Assembly (NCBI GenBank): GCA_965662355.1
Contig: CBFIHP010000029.1
Span: 1-51,509 of the forward strand
DNA from: GCA-2683825 sp965662355
Lineage (GTDB): Bacteria; Planctomycetota; UBA1135; GCA-002686595
Length of the DNA stretch: 51,509 bases
Reading direction: 5' to 3'
Below, in pieces: positions 49,671 to 51,509 of the stretch. Within the stretch, counting starts at the first letter, position 1; the number at the start of each line of letters is the position of its first letter. The notes beneath the pieces were generated by a model, which saw nothing but the letters and a program-made list of their open reading frames with translations, made no database searches and was not told the origin of the DNA. Made by a program: the position numbers and the translations under genes.

Positions 49671-51509
49671 ATGCAGTGCAAAGGGACTTTCTTTTCACTC
49701 CTGGCGGCCGTTCTGGCCGTACTCGTGGTCCCGGCAAGTTCGCAAACGTCATCGCGGCTCGATTGGAGGTCTCCTGGGATCTCCTCGAACAAGGCCCGGC
49801 CGTCGCGGGCACAGATGGGCGCGGAAATCGACCGGATCGCCTCGGAACGCGATCGCAACCACTTCGTGGTCCAGATGGACCGCCCGGTCAACAGGCATAC
49901 CCGCAATCGCTTGCGAGCCGCCGGCATCGAGCTCCTCAGCCCGCTGGGCGACAACGCCTATTTCGCAGCGGCCGGACCGCGGCTGAACCGTGGCCGCGCT
50001 GTGCAGATTCGTGAGCTGGTCGATGTTCGACAGCAACAAGCGATCTGGAAGATGCACCCGATTATCGCCCGTGGCGAGATTCCGCATTGGGCCTTCGTCG
50101 GTGCAACCCCGGGCAACGAGCCCATGATCGCGGCATACGTCCTCTTCCATACCGACGTCGCCCTCGGCACCGAAGGCGTCGCTGCCGTCACGACCCTGGG
50201 CGGCCGTGTGGTAGACAAGCTCGAGAGCATTAACGGCCTCGTCGTCGAAATTCCCCACGCGGGACTCGTCGGCTTGTCGGAATTCGACGATGTCATGTGG
50301 GTCGAGCCCCCGCTGCCGCGCATGACCGGAACCAACGATAGCGCGCGCACGGCGATCCAGGCGGATCTTGCCAACGCGGCTCCCTACAACCTCGATGGCA
50401 GCGGTATCTCCGTCCTGGTCTACGACGGCGGTTCGGCTCGCGGCAGTCACGTCGACTTCGGCGGACGCCTGACCGTGCGCGATGCCTCGGGACTCTCCAA
50501 CCACTCCACGCACGTTGCTGGAACCGTCGGCGGCAGTGGATCCGCCAGTGGCGGCCTGCGCGCCGGCATGGCACCCGCCGTCACCATCGAGTCCTACGGC
50601 TTCGAGTATGACGGCACCGGTATCTTCCTCTACACGAACCCGGGCGACTTCGAGTCGGACTACAACCAGGCGATCAACACTCTGGGTGTCGACCTGGCCA
50701 ACAACTCCATTGGTACGAACACCGAATCGAACGGCTTTCCCTGCAACATCCAGGGCGACTACGGCGTGATGTCGAGCCTGATCGACGCTGTCGTACGTGG
50801 CTCGCTGGGTTCGCCCTTCCGGATCGTCTGGGCCAACGGCAACGAACGTCAGGGCAGCACCTGTGATATCGAGGGCTTCGGTGACTACTACAGCACCGCC
50901 CCCCCGGCCACGGCGAAGAACCACATCGCCGTCGGTGCCCTCAACTCGAACAACGACACGATGACGAGCTTCAGCGCCTGGGGTCCCACGGATGATGGCC
51001 GCCTGAAACCCGACATCAGCGGCCCCGGCTGCCAGAGCAGCGGCGACGGTGGCTTGACGTCGACCGGTTCGGCCAACGACACCGCCTACAGCACCCTGTG
51101 CGGCACGTCGATGGCTGCCCCCTCGGTCACCGGCTCGTTGGCGCTGCTTCTCGAGGACTATCGCGTCCAGTATCCGGCGACCAACGATCCGCGCAACTCG
51201 ACCCTGAAGTCGCTCCTGGCCCAGACCGCGATCGACTACGGCAACGTCGGCCCGGACTATCAGTTCGGCTACGGCGCGGTCCAGATCCGTGACGCGATCG
51301 ATCACATGCGCACCGGCCGCTTCGCCGAGGAAACGATCGCCCACACCGCGGGCGCGTACGTTTATACCGTGAACGTGAGCGGCGCCGAGAATCTCGCGGT
51401 CACGATGGCATGGGACGATGTCCCCGGCACTCCGAACGTCTTCGGTTCGCTGATCAACGACCTCGACTTGATCGTGCGCGATCCCGGTGGAACACAGCAC
51501 TTCCCCTGG
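49671..51509 (+). CDS. Secreted S8 subtilisin/kexin-type serine protease (cut by window edge)
   Basis: 613 codons are visible and the frame is open to the right edge. The ATG at 49671 begins a signal peptide (MQCKGTFFSLLAAVLAVLVVPASS). Residues about 60-230 form an inhibitor-type propeptide region. The S8 core follows with the catalytic triad: Asp D252 in VYDGGS, His H278 in NHSTHVAGT, and Ser S480 in GTSMAAPSVTGS; VWANGNE is the oxyanion Asn segment. After residue 530 a beta domain of the proprotein-convertase P-type begins (VYTVNVSGAENLAVTMAWDD). Exported endopeptidase; length and domain end are outside the window. The apparent 583-codon frame on the opposite strand is antisense to it. Confidence 0.92.
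   Translation, partial: MQCKGTFFSLLAAVLAVLVVPASSQTSSRLDWRSPGISSNKARPSRAQMGAEIDRIASERDRNHFVVQMDRPVNRHTRNRLRAAGIELLSPLGDNAYFAAAGPRLNRGRAVQIRELVDVRQQQAIWKMHPIIARGEIPHWAFVGATPGNEPMIAAYVLFHTDVALGTEGVAAVTTLGGRVVDKLESINGLVVEIPHAGLVGLSEFDDVMWVEPPLPRMTGTNDSARTAIQADLANAAPYNLDGSGISVLVYDGGSARGSHVDFGGRLTVRDASGLSNHSTHVAGTVGGSGSASGGLRAGMAPAVTIESYGFEYDGTGIFLYTNPGDFESDYNQAINTLGVDLANNSIGTNTESNGFPCNIQGDYGVMSSLIDAVVRGSLGSPFRIVWANGNERQGSTCDIEGFGDYYSTAPPATAKNHIAVGALNSNNDTMTSFSAWGPTDDGRLKPDISGPGCQSSGDGGLTSTGSANDTAYSTLCGTSMAAPSVTGSLALLLEDYRVQYPATNDPRNSTLKSLLAQTAIDYGNVGPDYQFGYGAVQIRDAIDHMRTGRFAEETIAHTAGAYVYTVNVSGAENLAVTMAWDDVPGTPNVFGSLINDLDLIVRDPGGTQHFPW

Noticed and set aside
49749..51500. A 583-codon open frame on the minus strand
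   Set aside because: It is antisense to the S8 protease, whose triad, signal peptide and P-like domain are clear on the plus strand; long antisense frames are common with this GC bias.
1..51509. tRNA, rRNA, CRISPR arrays, transposase genes and IS ends
   Set aside because: None found: no repeated spacer pattern, no transposase motif and no cloverleaf were recognised, though small RNA genes could be missed without computation.

Overview
The window is a high-GC bacterial chromosome segment, densely coded on both strands, with no rRNA, tRNA or CRISPR seen. The gene mix is: several secreted sulfatase-fold enzymes, a PQQ-type beta-propeller, a PD40 propeller lipoprotein, a cytochrome c/copper-monooxygenase-like protein, a YwqK-repeat/alpha-alpha-toroid protein, a BlaI remnant, a DUF4388-HDOD protein and a monomeric isocitrate dehydrogenase. 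This suggests a Planctomycetota-like Gram-negative bacterium. Myxococcota or Acidobacteriota cannot be excluded, because no phylogenetic marker was tested.

Layout. 1-2.3 kb: a secreted protein running off the left edge, then two translationally coupled zinc-ribbon proteins with C-terminal membrane anchors (minus strand). 2.4-6.7 kb: a small membrane protein, a penicillin-acylase-family Ntn hydrolase and a secreted FGly-type sulfatase (plus). 6.7-9.5 kb: a propeller lipoprotein downstream of a cytochrome c/PHM-like fusion (minus). 9.8-13 kb: a group II PLP decarboxylase converging on an M48 membrane protease. 13.2-20.7 kb: a seven-gene plus-strand operon, with overlapping stops and starts, for an activated nonulosonic-acid-like sugar: SDR, DegT aminotransferase, NeuB synthase, PseG/SpsG-like protein, SpsF-like cytidylyltransferase fusion, WbqC-like protein and sulfotransferase. 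20.7-24.5 kb: a PQQ-like propeller and a YwqK-repeat/toroid fusion, diverging. 24.5-26.7 kb: icd. 26.9-30.1 kb: a capsule-type glycosyltransferase and a radical SAM/SPASM protein whose N-terminus looks like a decayed SpsF-type domain. 30.2-32 kb: a broken BlaI regulator and a second small sulfatase. 32-34.7 kb: DUF4388-HDOD and a PIG-L deacetylase. 34.7-41 kb: two large lipoproteins with a sulfatase fold but Thr in place of the FGly cysteine, with a glycosyltransferase-TPR protein and a DinB-like protein between them. 41-45.6 kb: a coupled active/inactive M16 peptidase pair, an RluB-type pseudouridine synthase and a class I mannose-6-phosphate isomerase. 45.8-49.4 kb: a GspG-like pseudopilin converging on and overlapping recN, then a GT-C-like membrane protein. 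49.7 kb to the end: a secreted subtilisin/kexin-type protease cut by the right edge.

How they fit together. The 13-20 kb and 27-30 kb clusters, plus the glycosyltransferase, PIG-L, sulfotransferase and mannose isomerase genes, describe an investment in surface glycans. The sulfatases and sulfatase-fold lipoproteins could trim or modify sulfated or phosphorylated polymers outside the cell. The most unusual points are: the nonulosonate operon has a PseG-like protein lacking the catalytic His, a SAF-less NeuB and an SpsF fused to a large unrecognised domain; the two Thr-type sulfatase-fold lipoproteins; and the 3' end of recN, which runs antisense through the pseudopilin terminator and into its coding end.
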